This document shows, in pieces, positions 35,390 through 44,476 of a DNA stretch of 64,000 nt. Under the pieces are notes generated by a model, which did no database searches, was not told the origin of the DNA, and saw only the letters and a list, made by a program, of their open reading frames with translations. The translations under genes and the position numbers were made by a program. The stretch is from NCBI RefSeq assembly GCF_003441595.1, contig NZ_CP031848.1, positions 248,001 to 312,000 on the forward strand, given 5' to 3'. Source of the stretch: Marinobacter sp. Arc7-DN-1. Its GTDB lineage: Bacteria > Pseudomonadota > Gammaproteobacteria > Pseudomonadales > Oleiphilaceae. The first letter of the stretch is position 1, and each line of letters starts with the position of its first letter.

Positions 35390-36751
35390 GTGTCTGACCA
35401 GCAGGATTTTGATCTGATTGTTATCGGAGCCGGCTCTGGCGGTGTTCGACTTGCCCGTATGTCGGCGCAACGAGGCGCCCGCGTTGCCGTGGTGGAATCA
35501 CGGTACCTGGGAGGCACCTGTGTCAACGTGGGGTGCGTGCCCAAGAAACTGTTTGTATACGGTGCCCACGTTCACGACGAGCTGGAAGACGGGGCCGGTT
35601 ATGGCTGGCAGGTCCCGCTGGATGACGTCCGTTTTGACTGGCCCAAGCTGGTCGCCAACAAGAACGCCGAAATTGAGCGCCTGAACGGCATTTACGGCCG
35701 GCTGCTTGAGAATGCCGGGGTTACAATTATCGAAGGCACCGCCACTGTGTCCGATGCCCATACGGTTGTGGTCGGCGACAAGTCATATACGTCGAAACAC
35801 ATTACCGTGGCCACCGGCAGCTGGCCGGTGATTCCGGACATACCGGGTAAAGAGTGCATTCTTACCTCCAACGAGATGTTCTACCTGCCGCAACTGCCAA
35901 AACAGGCGGTCGTCTGGGGAGGTGGTTACATTGCCGTTGAGTTTGCCGGCATTCTGGCCGGTCTGGGCGTTGAGACCACGCTGTTGTATCGTGGTGACCT
36001 GTTCCTGAGAGGATTTGATGGCGATGTCCGTCGGTTCACGGAACAGGAAATGCGCAAGAAGGGCGTCAACCTCCAGTTTGGCGTAACGATCAAATCGGTT
36101 GACGCTGAAAATGCCCATTACCGGGTGCAACTCAGTAACGGAGAGGTCATGGAAACCGGCCTGGTGATGGCTGCAACAGGCCGGCGGGCTCTGGTCGACG
36201 GGTTGGGGCTGACAGATCTGGGCGTCCAGCTGAGTGCGTCCGGGCATGTGGTTGTGGATGATCATTTCCAGACCGCCGTCCCCTCAATCACCGCACTGGG
36301 TGACGTGATTGGCACTCCGCAGCTCACGCCTGTGGCCCTGGCGCAAGGCATGGTGCTGGCCAGACGACTGTTCGGTGACGGCCAGGGCGACATGGATTAT
36401 TCCGCCATACCCACCGCTGTGTTCTGTCAGCCCAGCATCGGTACGGTTGGCCTGACCGAGGAGGAGGCCCGCGAAGCAGGACATTGCCTGCGGATTTATC
36501 GCTCCGAATTCCGGCCAATGAAATACACCCTCAGCGGACGGGATGAACGCAGCCTGATGAAACTGGTGGTGGACGATGAAACCGACCGGGTGTTGGGCGC
36601 CCATATGGTCGGGCCGGATGCCGGCGAGATAACCCAGGGCCTCGCCGTGGCCATCAAGGCCGGTGCCACCAAGGCGCAGTTTGATTCCACGCTGGGTATT
36701 CACCCGACATCGGCGGAAGAGTTCGTCACCATGAGAGAGCCGGTGGCCTGA
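35390..36751 (+). CDS. gor: Glutathione-disulfide reductase
   Basis: 453-residue FAD/NADPH flavoenzyme. The FAD motif [12 protein letters not shown] is followed by the redox-active dithiol [13 protein letters not shown] (C44 and C49). The NADPH motif is [19 protein letters not shown], and the C-terminal [12 protein letters not shown] carries the catalytic His-Glu. It regenerates reduced glutathione in the cytoplasm. The start is GTG at 35390 with GGGAG upstream; the longer TTG start is rejected. Related thioredoxin-disulfide or dihydrolipoyl enzymes are less likely because of the [13 protein letters not shown] form. Confidence 0.92.
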   Translation: MSDQQDFDLIVIGAGSGGVRLARMSAQRGARVAVVESRYLGGTCVNVGCVPKKLFVYGAHVHDELEDGAGYGWQVPLDDVRFDWPKLVANKNAEIERLNGIYGRLLENAGVTIIEGTATVSDAHTVVVGDKSYTSKHITVATGSWPVIPDIPGKECILTSNEMFYLPQLPKQAVVWGGGYIAVEFAGILAGLGVETTLLYRGDLFLRGFDGDVRRFTEQEMRKKGVNLQFGVTIKSVDAENAHYRVQLSNGEVMETGLVMAATGRRALVDGLGLTDLGVQLSASGHVVVDDHFQTAVPSITALGDVIGTPQLTPVALAQGMVLARRLFGDGQGDMDYSAIPTAVFCQPSIGTVGLTEEEAREAGHCLRIYRSEFRPMKYTLSGRDERSLMKLVVDDETDRVLGAHMVGPDAGEITQGLAVAIKAGATKAQFDSTLGIHPTSAEEFVTMREPVA

Positions 36752-36773
36752 ATCAGTCCTGAATCACCAAAAG

Positions 36774-36791
36774 GCGCCCAGGGAAGGGCGC
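36774..36791 (-). terminator. Hairpin between convergent gor and kinase genes
   Basis: GCGCCC (36774-36779) pairs with GGGCGC (36786-36791) around a 6-nt loop. Read on the minus strand it is followed by CTTTTGG, so it could serve as a weak intrinsic terminator for the kinase operon ending at 36801; on the plus strand no T-tract follows. It lies 22 nt after the gor stop. Confidence 0.5.
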
Positions 36792-36800
36792 TAACCCACC

Positions 36801-38744
36801 TTAAAGCTGTATCCAGCGGCTCAGTACTTCGCTCAGATTTTCCTTTCGGACCGGTTTGGCCAGGTAGTCATTCATTCCGCTGTCAAGGCAGCTTTTCTCC
36901 GTGCCTGGCAGTACATCGGCGGTCAGCGCAATGATCGGCGTTCCTGACTGACCGTTACTCTTCTCCCAGTCCCTGATGTATCGGGTTGCCTCGTAACCGT
37001 CCATAACCGGCATCTGGCAGTCCATCAGAATCACATCGTATCCGTTGTGATTGGTGGTTACCTTTTCCAGCGCTTCCTTGCCATTGTCGGCGGAATCGGT
37101 CTGAAAGCCCAACCGGCTGAGCATGGCCGTGGCAACCCGCTGGTTCACCGGGTTGTCTTCCACCACCAGGGCATGGCTGGTTCCGCCTATCGACTCTCGC
37201 GGCAGGATGCCGGGGGGATTTGGTCGGGCACTGGTTTCTGCCAGCTCAAAAGGCAATTCAAACCGGAACGACGAACCTTTGCCGAGGTCGGTCTCAACCT
37301 GAATGTGGCCGCCCATCAGCTCCACCAGGCATTGCACCAGAGACAGGCCCAGACCGGTACCTCCGTGCAGCCGGGTGTTTCCGCCGTCGAGCTGTTCAAA
37401 CGAATTAAAAATGTCGTGCAGGCGCTCCACCGGAATGCCAGACCCGGAATCGCTGACTGAGCAGTTCAGGATGACGCAGTTGTCTTCAAGACCGAAGCAG
37501 CCGGCCTGAATATTGATAAAGCCGTCACTGGTAAACTTGATGGCATTGTCCACTAGCCCGGCGAGCACCTGCCGAAGGCGCGCGGCATCACCGGTAACCA
37601 GTGGGGTATCGGGCCAGTCGCCGTAGAATGTGAGATTCAGGGCCAGGCCTTGTTGCTCGGCCACATGCCGGTAGGTAGCGGTGCAGTTCAGGATGAGTTG
37701 TCTGAGGTCAAACTCCTGAGTCTCCAGCTTGAGAGTTCCGCTGTCCATACGGGAATAATCAAGGATGTCGCCGATCACGGTAAGCAGATCCTCGGTGGAC
37801 TGTCGGGCCGTGATGAGGTAGTCGCGCTGGCGGTTGCTGAGTGGTTCTTCCTGAACAAGGTCAATCATGCCGAGTACACCATTAAGCGGCGTGCGTAATT
37901 CATGGCTCATCGTTGCAAGAAACTCGGATTTCGCCTGATTCGCCGTTTCCGCCTTTTCGCGAGCACTTTCAGACGCCTTCAGGGTCTGATCCCGGGCGGT
38001 CTGCAGGCCGGCCAGGTGTTTTGCCAACTGATTCAGTTGCTCTTCAATGGCGATGATTTCCCGGGAGGTCTGGCGGGTATTCAGCGGTCGTTCCTGGTAA
38101 TCGCCGGCTGTCAGCTTACCGATCCGGTCGGTCAGATCCCGGACCGGAGAGAGGATAGTGGTCAGGAAATGGTTGATGATCACGATGGTGAACAAAAGCA
38201 ATGCCAGACCGACGGCAGTGGATGTCCACAGAATGTCCATGCGACGGTCCGCCAGAACATCGGTGCCGACACCGACCTGCACAGTTCCCACCCGCAGTGC
38301 GCCCGAACCAAAGCCATAGTCCGGTTCAAACCACTCCGCGGTGCGTTCTGACCCGAGCTCCAGAGGCCGCTGGAGAATTTCTGCCTCAAAAACCTGATAG
38401 CGTTCCGGGTTTTCCTGCGGATTCACCGGTCCTTGGGCAACGAAGCCGACCTGCTCGCCCAAAACATCCGATACCCGGATCCAGTCCGTCCTGCTGCGGC
38501 GTAGGGATTGAGAGAGAACCTGCTCCAGAGCCAGGGTGTTGCCGGATACAATCGCGTACTCCAGAGCCGGAGCCAGACTGTCTGCCAGCATCTGGCTGCT
38601 GTCTGACAAGTCGCGACGGGCATCCTCCAGCCGGGCTGATGTGAAAAACACCATAAGCACGAGGAACATGACAACGGCGGGCAATGCGCCGAGCAGCAAC
38701 AGCTTGCGGGACAACGGGCGCTGCTGTCGGGGCGTATTACTCAT
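36801..38744 (-). CDS. Hybrid sensor histidine kinase with receiver domain
   Basis: 647-residue inner-membrane kinase. Transmembrane segments near residues 15-32 and 177-195 enclose a periplasmic sensor region of about 140 residues. A HAMP domain follows (residues ~195-250), then HisKA with FLATMSHELRTPLNG, the ATPase with N-box LVDNAIKFTSDG and G-boxes SDSGSGIP and GGTGLGLSLV, and a C-terminal receiver with ILMDCQMPVMDG. No HPt domain or output domain is present, so an external phosphotransfer protein and response regulator are needed. Its start overlaps the PBP gene by 8 nt, and the TonB-receptor gene is upstream; the PBP is a probable signal partner. Confidence 0.9.
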   Translation of the reverse strand: MSNTPRQQRPLSRKLLLLGALPAVVMFLVLMVFFTSARLEDARRDLSDSSQMLADSLAPALEYAIVSGNTLALEQVLSQSLRRSRTDWIRVSDVLGEQVGFVAQGPVNPQENPERYQVFEAEILQRPLELGSERTAEWFEPDYGFGSGALRVGTVQVGVGTDVLADRRMDILWTSTAVGLALLLFTIVIINHFLTTILSPVRDLTDRIGKLTAGDYQERPLNTRQTSREIIAIEEQLNQLAKHLAGLQTARDQTLKASESAREKAETANQAKSEFLATMSHELRTPLNGVLGMIDLVQEEPLSNRQRDYLITARQSTEDLLTVIGDILDYSRMDSGTLKLETQEFDLRQLILNCTATYRHVAEQQGLALNLTFYGDWPDTPLVTGDAARLRQVLAGLVDNAIKFTSDGFINIQAGCFGLEDNCVILNCSVSDSGSGIPVERLHDIFNSFEQLDGGNTRLHGGTGLGLSLVQCLVELMGGHIQVETDLGKGSSFRFELPFELAETSARPNPPGILPRESIGGTSHALVVEDNPVNQRVATAMLSRLGFQTDSADNGKEALEKVTTNHNGYDVILMDCQMPVMDGYEATRYIRDWEKSNGQSGTPIIALTADVLPGTEKSCLDSGMNDYLAKPVRKENLSEVLSRWIQL

Positions 38745-39717
38745 CAGACACCTCTCCGTTGACGGTCAGTTGTCGATCCACCCGGGCGGCAATGTCCTCC
38801 CGGCTGGGCAATGGGATGTTCAGGGAGCGCGCGACCTGTTTGTTGATTTCTACCCGAAACTGATCCGGGTAGGAGGGCGGAGGGAACTCTCCGGTCTCAA
38901 AGTGGCTGTCCAGAAATTGGCTGGCCAACTTAACCATCTCGGGAAATGGCGCATAACTGGATGCCAGTGAACCCGCTTTCACATAGGCCTGGGTGGGCCC
39001 GATGACGATCTGGTTGCGGCGATAGGCGGTCAGCAGGATGTGCTTGATGGTCCTTGGGTTGTAGATGGCACTGTCGGGAGCGGCCAGCAGGAAATCACCA
39101 TACCCCAGCGCCCGAACAAGGGTTGGGATCAAGTCGTCGGCGTCATCCACCAGGAAAATCCTGCCGGCCATTCCGAAGGCCGGCAGTTCATCAAGCAACG
39201 GTTCATAGAGTTGCACCGAATCCGCGGTTGCCAGCAGGGCAATCCTGGTTGCATGGGGCAGGATTGCCTTTCCTGTCAGCGCCTGACGGATCAGGGGAAC
39301 ATCGTAAAGAATGCCGGAAATCTGGCCCGGCGAGCGATCGGCAAATGTCGAAATAAACGATTTTTCCACAAGCATCGCAAGAATGGGCGCCGAGCGGTTG
39401 CCCTGGCGGACCCGGGAGAAGGCAGAGGGGCCAATGGTGATGACCGGCGCCTCCGCGGTCATCGGAATCTGGTCATCGGATATCGGGCGCAGGTTGACGC
39501 CTTCGCCCAGTTGCGACTGAAGTAAGCTGGTTAAATGCTGGTCCAGGGCGCCATTACCAGAGCCGGCCAGATAGACGGTCCGACCGTTTGCCGCATCCTC
39601 GGCAATCGCCGAGTGGCCGAACGCCCAGATCAGCAACCCCAGGCAAAGCCGGAGAATAAGCCTTCGCACCAGCGCCCGGTTCCGCGTTTCAGAAAAACTG
39701 TTTGATGTGTGCGTCAT
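38737..39717 (-). CDS. ABC-type periplasmic binding protein (PF04392-like)
   Basis: 326-residue periplasmic protein. N-terminal membrane segment/signal peptide at residues 20-40 (LILRLCLGLLIWAFGHSAIAE), then a type I periplasmic binding fold resembling the ABC_sub_bind family: VYLAGSGNGALDQHL, VITIGPSAF, IALLATADSVQLYEPLL and the closing VARSLNIPLPSRED. No ABC permease or ATPase is near it. It lies between a TonB receptor and a hybrid kinase on the same strand (8 nt overlap with the kinase), which suggests it presents a ligand to the kinase. The ligand is unknown. Confidence 0.75.
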   Translation of the reverse strand: MTHTSNSFSETRNRALVRRLILRLCLGLLIWAFGHSAIAEDAANGRTVYLAGSGNGALDQHLTSLLQSQLGEGVNLRPISDDQIPMTAEAPVITIGPSAFSRVRQGNRSAPILAMLVEKSFISTFADRSPGQISGILYDVPLIRQALTGKAILPHATRIALLATADSVQLYEPLLDELPAFGMAGRIFLVDDADDLIPTLVRALGYGDFLLAAPDSAIYNPRTIKHILLTAYRRNQIVIGPTQAYVKAGSLASSYAPFPEMVKLASQFLDSHFETGEFPPPSYPDQFRVEINKQVARSLNIPLPSREDIAARVDRQLTVNGEVSDE

Positions 39718-39752
39718 ACCGTCCAGGGTCAGATGCTTTCCATAATAGGTGT

Positions 39753-41930
39753 TCAGAAGCGAATTCCAGCCTCAACGAAAAACTGGTTGTGGTCCTCAAT
39801 CCGGTTGTCCGGGCTCATCCAGGCCTGAAGATCAAGATAATGCTGGATCGTCAAAGCCAGCACATAGCTGTAGTCCGGCCTGTCAACGCGCCTGGCGAGG
39901 CGAAAATCAGCGCGCTCAAAGCGGGTCTCCCGGACTTCGTTAGTCCAGTAATAGGATACTGAAGATTGTAGTTCGAATGGCAGCTCCTGTATCCAGGCAG
40001 CGCTACCCGAGTGACGGGCAGACAGTCGGGAAAGCAGGCCGACCACATATCTCTGGTCCTTGGGCGAGAGGGCGGCAGGACCACCGGTATAATACCCTTC
40101 CTGATCCATGTAAGCATAAGTGGCTCGCAGCATGGTGCCCGGGAATGTGAGTGAGGTCTCAAGTTCGACACCTTCCTGCTTCATGGCAACGTTGTTGGCG
40201 ATGAACCACTCTTCTTCGTTAATGACCCCACTGATCATGTCCCGGAAATCATCGTTGAAATACCGGATCTCCGTGGACAGCATCGCCTGCTCAAAACGGA
40301 ACTGACCAAAATAGCTGATTTCCCGGGAGGTGATCCACTCCTCATCGAGATCTTCTCCATAGGTGGAGGTGCTGCTATCCACCAGATCCTCGATCAGCAG
40401 GCGGGTGCCCTCGAGCGCTTCGTAAGGGGCGCGCACATTGGCCGGCCGGTAGGACCAGTCGGGGGACTGTTCAAAAGCATCCGGTGTACGCACAGCCCGG
40501 GAGAAGACAAACCTCAGGGCATGGTTGTTGTTCAGAATAAAATTGGATGCGATCCTCGGAGAAAAATAGCCCTCGTCGGTCGTAGAGGTTCGTTCCCAGT
40601 TTCCGCCCGCGTTGAGGGTCAGCCAATGGCTCGGTGAGTATTCCAGGTTGGCGAACAGCCGGCTCTGATAAGTACTGCCTTTGCCATTGAAGAAGGTTTC
40701 CGAGTCGTAGCCGTCGTTGCGGTAGCCCAGACCGGACACCAGTTTCAGGCCCGGATTGAAGATGATCGTGTCCTGAATCTCGAATTCATGACGGGATTCC
40801 TTGATATCCTCATTCAGATCTGCGATGAGCGGAGAGGTCTGGGAAGGGAGTGGCACTCCCGGAGGAAACAAGTCCGCCAAAAAATCCGGAGCAGTTGGCG
40901 GGGCTTCTCCCGGTTCCGGTAGTTCGGGGATTCTGACAGACCAGCGTTGACGGCGCTGCTGAACCTGGTGGCTGGCTTGAACATGATAAAAGTGATTGGG
41001 GGAGGTGGCGCCATTAAACTGGACCTGCAGGTAGTAGTCGTCCGCCATAATGTCGGGGGGCGTTATTGCGCCCAGCTTACCGGATCTGTCAGGATCCTCT
41101 TCGTTGATGCCGTCGATCACGCCGGCTCGGACATCCACGGAGTGGCGATTGTCGATGTTTACAGTGCTGTCAAAGTTGAAGTTGTTGACGTTGTGGCCAT
41201 CGTGAAAGGGGGTTACTCCATCCCTGATGGTGTCGAAACCATTTGACTTGCGCTTTTCGTAAGAAAGCCGCCAACTACCGGCCTGGCTGGCCTCGCCTGC
41301 GGACGTAAAGGTCCTGACAAAGCCCCGGGAGCCAGCGGTTGCATACGCTTCCACGCCGGCGGTGTCCTGGGGTGAGCGCGTGATTATATTGATACTGCCC
41401 AGGAAGGCGTTGATACCATCTGCGGCGGAGTTAGGACCACGGCTCACCTCGATCCGTTCTATGTTTTCCAAGGCTACCGGCATGGTAATCCAGTCAACGT
41501 CTGCCAGGCTGACCCGATAAGCCGTACGGCCATCGATCTGAACCTGCATCCGTCGTTGCTCGTACTGGGATGTTCCGTGATAGGCGGCGACCGGGTTGTT
41601 GCTGCCATATGCACCAACGACCATGCCGGGAACCAGCCTGAAGGCTTCAACCAGGTTCATGATGCCCAGATCGCGAATCATGTCGCCGGTGAGGATGGTG
41701 GTCGTGCCGGGCACCCGAAGTTTTGACTGCCGTAATCGTGTTGTCGTCAGAACCTGGGGTATCTCGGTTTGCACACCATCAAGGGCGAGCAAGCCGGGCA
41801 TGAGATCAGATGTGGGGGATTGGCCGAATCCTGTCGACGGTAACAACGCACCGACAATCAAAGTGGTGCTGAGGCAGGTCAGGAAAAGGCGGCCCTTTTT
41901 CACTTCTGCCGTTTTTGTCGCTTGGTGCAT
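39753..41930 (-). CDS. TonB-dependent outer-membrane receptor
   Basis: 725-residue outer-membrane receptor. A signal sequence (about residues 1-36) precedes a TonB-box-like LTTTRLRQS and a plug domain (residues ~60-180: DMIRDLGIMNLVEAFRLVPG, then VSRGPNSAADGINAFLGSIN). The rest is a beta-barrel, ending in AGIRF with the C-terminal phenylalanine expected for outer-membrane assembly. It has no N-terminal signalling domain. The PBP gene follows after 35 nt and then the hybrid kinase, suggesting a common substrate. I cannot assign it; siderophore, cobalamin and organic-molecule receptors all look similar. Confidence 0.88.
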   Translation of the reverse strand: MHQATKTAEVKKGRLFLTCLSTTLIVGALLPSTGFGQSPTSDLMPGLLALDGVQTEIPQVLTTTRLRQSKLRVPGTTTILTGDMIRDLGIMNLVEAFRLVPGMVVGAYGSNNPVAAYHGTSQYEQRRMQVQIDGRTAYRVSLADVDWITMPVALENIERIEVSRGPNSAADGINAFLGSINIITRSPQDTAGVEAYATAGSRGFVRTFTSAGEASQAGSWRLSYEKRKSNGFDTIRDGVTPFHDGHNVNNFNFDSTVNIDNRHSVDVRAGVIDGINEEDPDRSGKLGAITPPDIMADDYYLQVQFNGATSPNHFYHVQASHQVQQRRQRWSVRIPELPEPGEAPPTAPDFLADLFPPGVPLPSQTSPLIADLNEDIKESRHEFEIQDTIIFNPGLKLVSGLGYRNDGYDSETFFNGKGSTYQSRLFANLEYSPSHWLTLNAGGNWERTSTTDEGYFSPRIASNFILNNNHALRFVFSRAVRTPDAFEQSPDWSYRPANVRAPYEALEGTRLLIEDLVDSSTSTYGEDLDEEWITSREISYFGQFRFEQAMLSTEIRYFNDDFRDMISGVINEEEWFIANNVAMKQEGVELETSLTFPGTMLRATYAYMDQEGYYTGGPAALSPKDQRYVVGLLSRLSARHSGSAAWIQELPFELQSSVSYYWTNEVRETRFERADFRLARRVDRPDYSYVLALTIQHYLDLQAWMSPDNRIEDHNQFFVEAGIRF

Positions 41931-42061
41931 GGTTGACGTTCTATAATCTGCCGATAAAAAGGTTGTTACGATTTTATAGTGGTTAGTGCCTATCGTAGGG
42001 GACTACGGTCTTTTTGTCTCTCTAAAATGTAATGAATGTCAGGCCCGGGAGTTACAGCTCT

Positions 42062-42706
42062 ATGAATTGTTGGGAAATCCTCGGAATTGAGCCCACCGGC
42101 GACCGCCGGAGGATCCAGGATGCGTATGAGCAACAGCTAAAATTTGCCTCTGATGCCGAGGCCCGGCGCCTTGAGCAGGCGTTTCGGGAGGCGGTGGGTG
42201 ATGCCCCGGAGCCACTGGAGGAAGAGCCGGTAGCCGTTCGGCTGCAGGAGCAGGGCCGGGCCGGGGATGAGGTGGCTGATCGTCCACTTGATGCCAACGA
42301 CGGCCAGGTTGTCCGTGAGGTGGTTATCCAGATCAAGGCGCTGCTGAACGACTCCTCCCGGAGCAAGGACGTCGGTATCTGGAAGGCGATTCTTAATGAA
42401 CCGCCAGCGGATCAGAAGCCATTGCGCCGGGAGATTGGCCGACAGCTTGAGCCGCAGTTGCGCCCAATGGCTGAAAACGGCACGTTTCCCGCTCCTGTCG
42501 CCCAGTTTCTCGGGGACTGGTTTAACTGGTTCAGCGTTGAGCAGGTTCGGGATTTGCCGGATGAGCGCAATTACCCAGAACGGGAGATGGCGGAAGCGCA
42601 GGACGATGAGCCTCCCCAGATGGTCAATTTCTGGCCTGCGATCATTGGCTGGATTGTGGGCCTGGTCATTCTTGCCGCGCTCTTTGGCGGAATGGGGGGC
42701 GGTTAA
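42062..42706 (+). CDS. J-domain-like membrane-anchored protein
   Basis: 214-residue protein beginning MNCWEILGIEPTGDRRRIQDAYEQQLK, which resembles helices I and II of a J domain, but the HPD motif between helices II and III is missing, so it is J-like at most. The middle is acidic; a single membrane segment near the C-terminus (IIGWIVGLVILAALFGGMGGG) would anchor it with its long N-terminal part cytosolic. I chose the ATG at 42062 with GGGAG upstream; a start ten codons earlier is possible. It is convergent with the SBF transporter gene and stands alone on its strand. Function unknown. Confidence 0.6.
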   Translation: MNCWEILGIEPTGDRRRIQDAYEQQLKFASDAEARRLEQAFREAVGDAPEPLEEEPVAVRLQEQGRAGDEVADRPLDANDGQVVREVVIQIKALLNDSSRSKDVGIWKAILNEPPADQKPLRREIGRQLEPQLRPMAENGTFPAPVAQFLGDWFNWFSVEQVRDLPDERNYPEREMAEAQDDEPPQMVNFWPAIIGWIVGLVILAALFGGMGGG

Positions 42707-42720
42707 AGCCGCCACCCCGG

Positions 42721-43716
42721 TTATTCCGCTTTTTCTGCATTGGCCTGTTCAATCTTCTCCCGGTATTTCTGCGCAAGGATTGCCCCGACGATCACCTGGA
42801 TCTGGTTGTAGCACATGATCGGCAAAACGATCATCCCGAAGCCCGGGTGGCCGGAGAACAGTACCTTCGCCATGGGCAACCCTGATGCCAGGCTCTTCTT
42901 GGAACCGCAGAACACGACAGCTGCCTCGTCTTCGAGGCTGAAGCCGAATCGCCGCACCAGAAACCTGGCAAACACTATAAACAGCGAGAGCAAACCCAGG
43001 CACAACGCGATAGCGAACAGGATCGCCTGCAACGGCAGTTTCTGCCACAGGCCGCTTTCCACCGAGAAGGAAAAGGCCGAGTAGACAATCAACCAGATTA
43101 CACACTTGTCGTAGCGTGCCATCAGGCTTTCATTTCGCGCCAGGTAACCGCCCAGCCAGGGCCGCATGGCGTGGCCAACCGTGAAGGGGAGTAGTAGTTG
43201 CAGGATAATGTCTTTCAGCGCTTCGGCCACTGAAAAGTCTCCGCCCCCCGAGGTGCTCACCAGCAGCAGAAGCAGGAAGGGTGTCAGCATCATGCCGAAG
43301 ACATTGGAGGCGGCGGCGCTGCAGATGGCCGCAGGTACGTTGCCCCGGGCCATGGCCGTGTAGGCGATGGAGGAGGAGACCGCTGATGGCAGTACACCCA
43401 GGTACAGGAACCCCAGGCCCAGATCTTTCGGCATCCAGGTTGGCACAATGTCGCTCAGGCCGTTGATGGGCAACACCGCCAGCGGGAAGAAAATGAACGT
43501 GAGCGATGTGATCAGAATGTGCAGGCGCCAATGGGTGGCCCCGGAAACAATCTGCTCCCGGGACAGGGCGGCACCGTGGAAGAAGAAGAGCAGGGCGACC
43601 GCTACCGTGCCGGCGGTCGCCAGCATGTCTCCGGCCTGGCCCGTAGCGGGCAGAAACGTTGCCAGAACGATGGCGCCGAGCAGGAGCAGGGTGAAGGTAT
43701 CAATCCTGAACCTCAT
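42721..43716 (-). CDS. SBF/BASS-family transporter (bile acid:Na+ symporter-like)
   Basis: 331-residue membrane transporter with about nine or ten segments. It begins RIDTFTLLLLGAIVLATFLPATG and contains LPSAVSSSIAYTAMARGNVPAA and FCGSKKSLASGLPMAKVLF, diagnostic of the YfeH-like branch of the bile acid:sodium symporter superfamily. The transported anion is unknown. It lies 3 nt after a FadR-type regulator gene on the same strand, so it is probably controlled by it. The last residues are charged and cytosolic. Confidence 0.85.
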   Translation of the reverse strand: MRFRIDTFTLLLLGAIVLATFLPATGQAGDMLATAGTVAVALLFFFHGAALSREQIVSGATHWRLHILITSLTFIFFPLAVLPINGLSDIVPTWMPKDLGLGFLYLGVLPSAVSSSIAYTAMARGNVPAAICSAAASNVFGMMLTPFLLLLLVSTSGGGDFSVAEALKDIILQLLLPFTVGHAMRPWLGGYLARNESLMARYDKCVIWLIVYSAFSFSVESGLWQKLPLQAILFAIALCLGLLSLFIVFARFLVRRFGFSLEDEAAVVFCGSKKSLASGLPMAKVLFSGHPGFGMIVLPIMCYNQIQVIVGAILAQKYREKIEQANAEKAE

Positions 43717-43719
43717 ATT

Positions 43720-44397
43720 TCAGGACTCCTGCCGCTTGAGCGCCTGAAGGCTGGGTTTCAATAATTCCCTGGCAAGGTTCTCCGCCCTGGTCTCATCCTG
43801 CCGGCGGACCGCGGCCAGCAGAAGTTCATGATCTTCCTGGGACGGCTCTGGCAGGTCGGTATTGGTTTCGGTCTGCTCGATGGTCTGGCTGACGGCGTGG
43901 GAGAAGTAATTGTACAGCTCAGCCAGTGCCGGGTTATGGGAGGCCGCCACCAGGGCGTGGTGGAAGGCTTCATCATGGCGGATGCGGCTTTGCAGATCCC
44001 CACCGGCTTTGGCCCGCGCATCGAGGGCGCTGGTCATGTTCCGCAGATCCTGGACTGTGCGCCTTGCCGCAGCCAGCTTGGCGGCTTCGGTTTCCAGCAT
44101 AATGCGCACTTCCAGCTGATCCGCCAGTTGGGTACGGGTGATCCTGCGGAGTGTTTCGCCGGCGTCCCGGGTGGCGCGCACGTAGGTGCCATCTCCCTGC
44201 CGGGTTTCCAGCATCCCCACATGCACCAACACCCGAACCGCTTCGCGGACAGTGTTCCGGCCTACCCCGAGAGCGTCTGATAACTCCGATTCCACCGGCA
44301 GACGATCGCCAACATCCCAGTCGCCTTTTTCGATGGCATTTCGGAGGCTTTCTATCGCGGTTTCCACAAGCGAGCCTTTGCGGATACGTTCTAGCAT
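43720..44397 (-). CDS. GntR/FadR-family transcriptional regulator
   Basis: 225-residue regulator. The N-terminal winged helix is evident: IRKGSLVETAIESLRNAI, then LPVESELSDALGVGRNTVREAVRVL and GMLETRQGDGTYVR. The C-terminal FCD domain (about residues 85-215) has LEVRIMLETEAAKLAA and HDEAFHHALVAASHNPAL with histidine and aspartate residues for a metal/ligand pocket. I chose the ATG at 44397, with GAGG about ten bases upstream, over a TTG at 44415. It lies between a flavin monooxygenase and an SBF transporter and probably regulates both. The inducer is unknown. Confidence 0.9.
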   Translation of the reverse strand: MLERIRKGSLVETAIESLRNAIEKGDWDVGDRLPVESELSDALGVGRNTVREAVRVLVHVGMLETRQGDGTYVRATRDAGETLRRITRTQLADQLEVRIMLETEAAKLAAARRTVQDLRNMTSALDARAKAGGDLQSRIRHDEAFHHALVAASHNPALAELYNYFSHAVSQTIEQTETNTDLPEPSQEDHELLLAAVRRQDETRAENLARELLKPSLQALKRQES

Positions 44398-44476
44398 GTG
44401 TCTATCATCCCTCAAACCTATGACCCAATCATCCTATGAATTAGCGAAGGCTTCAAGTATTGATGAAGGATTTGCC

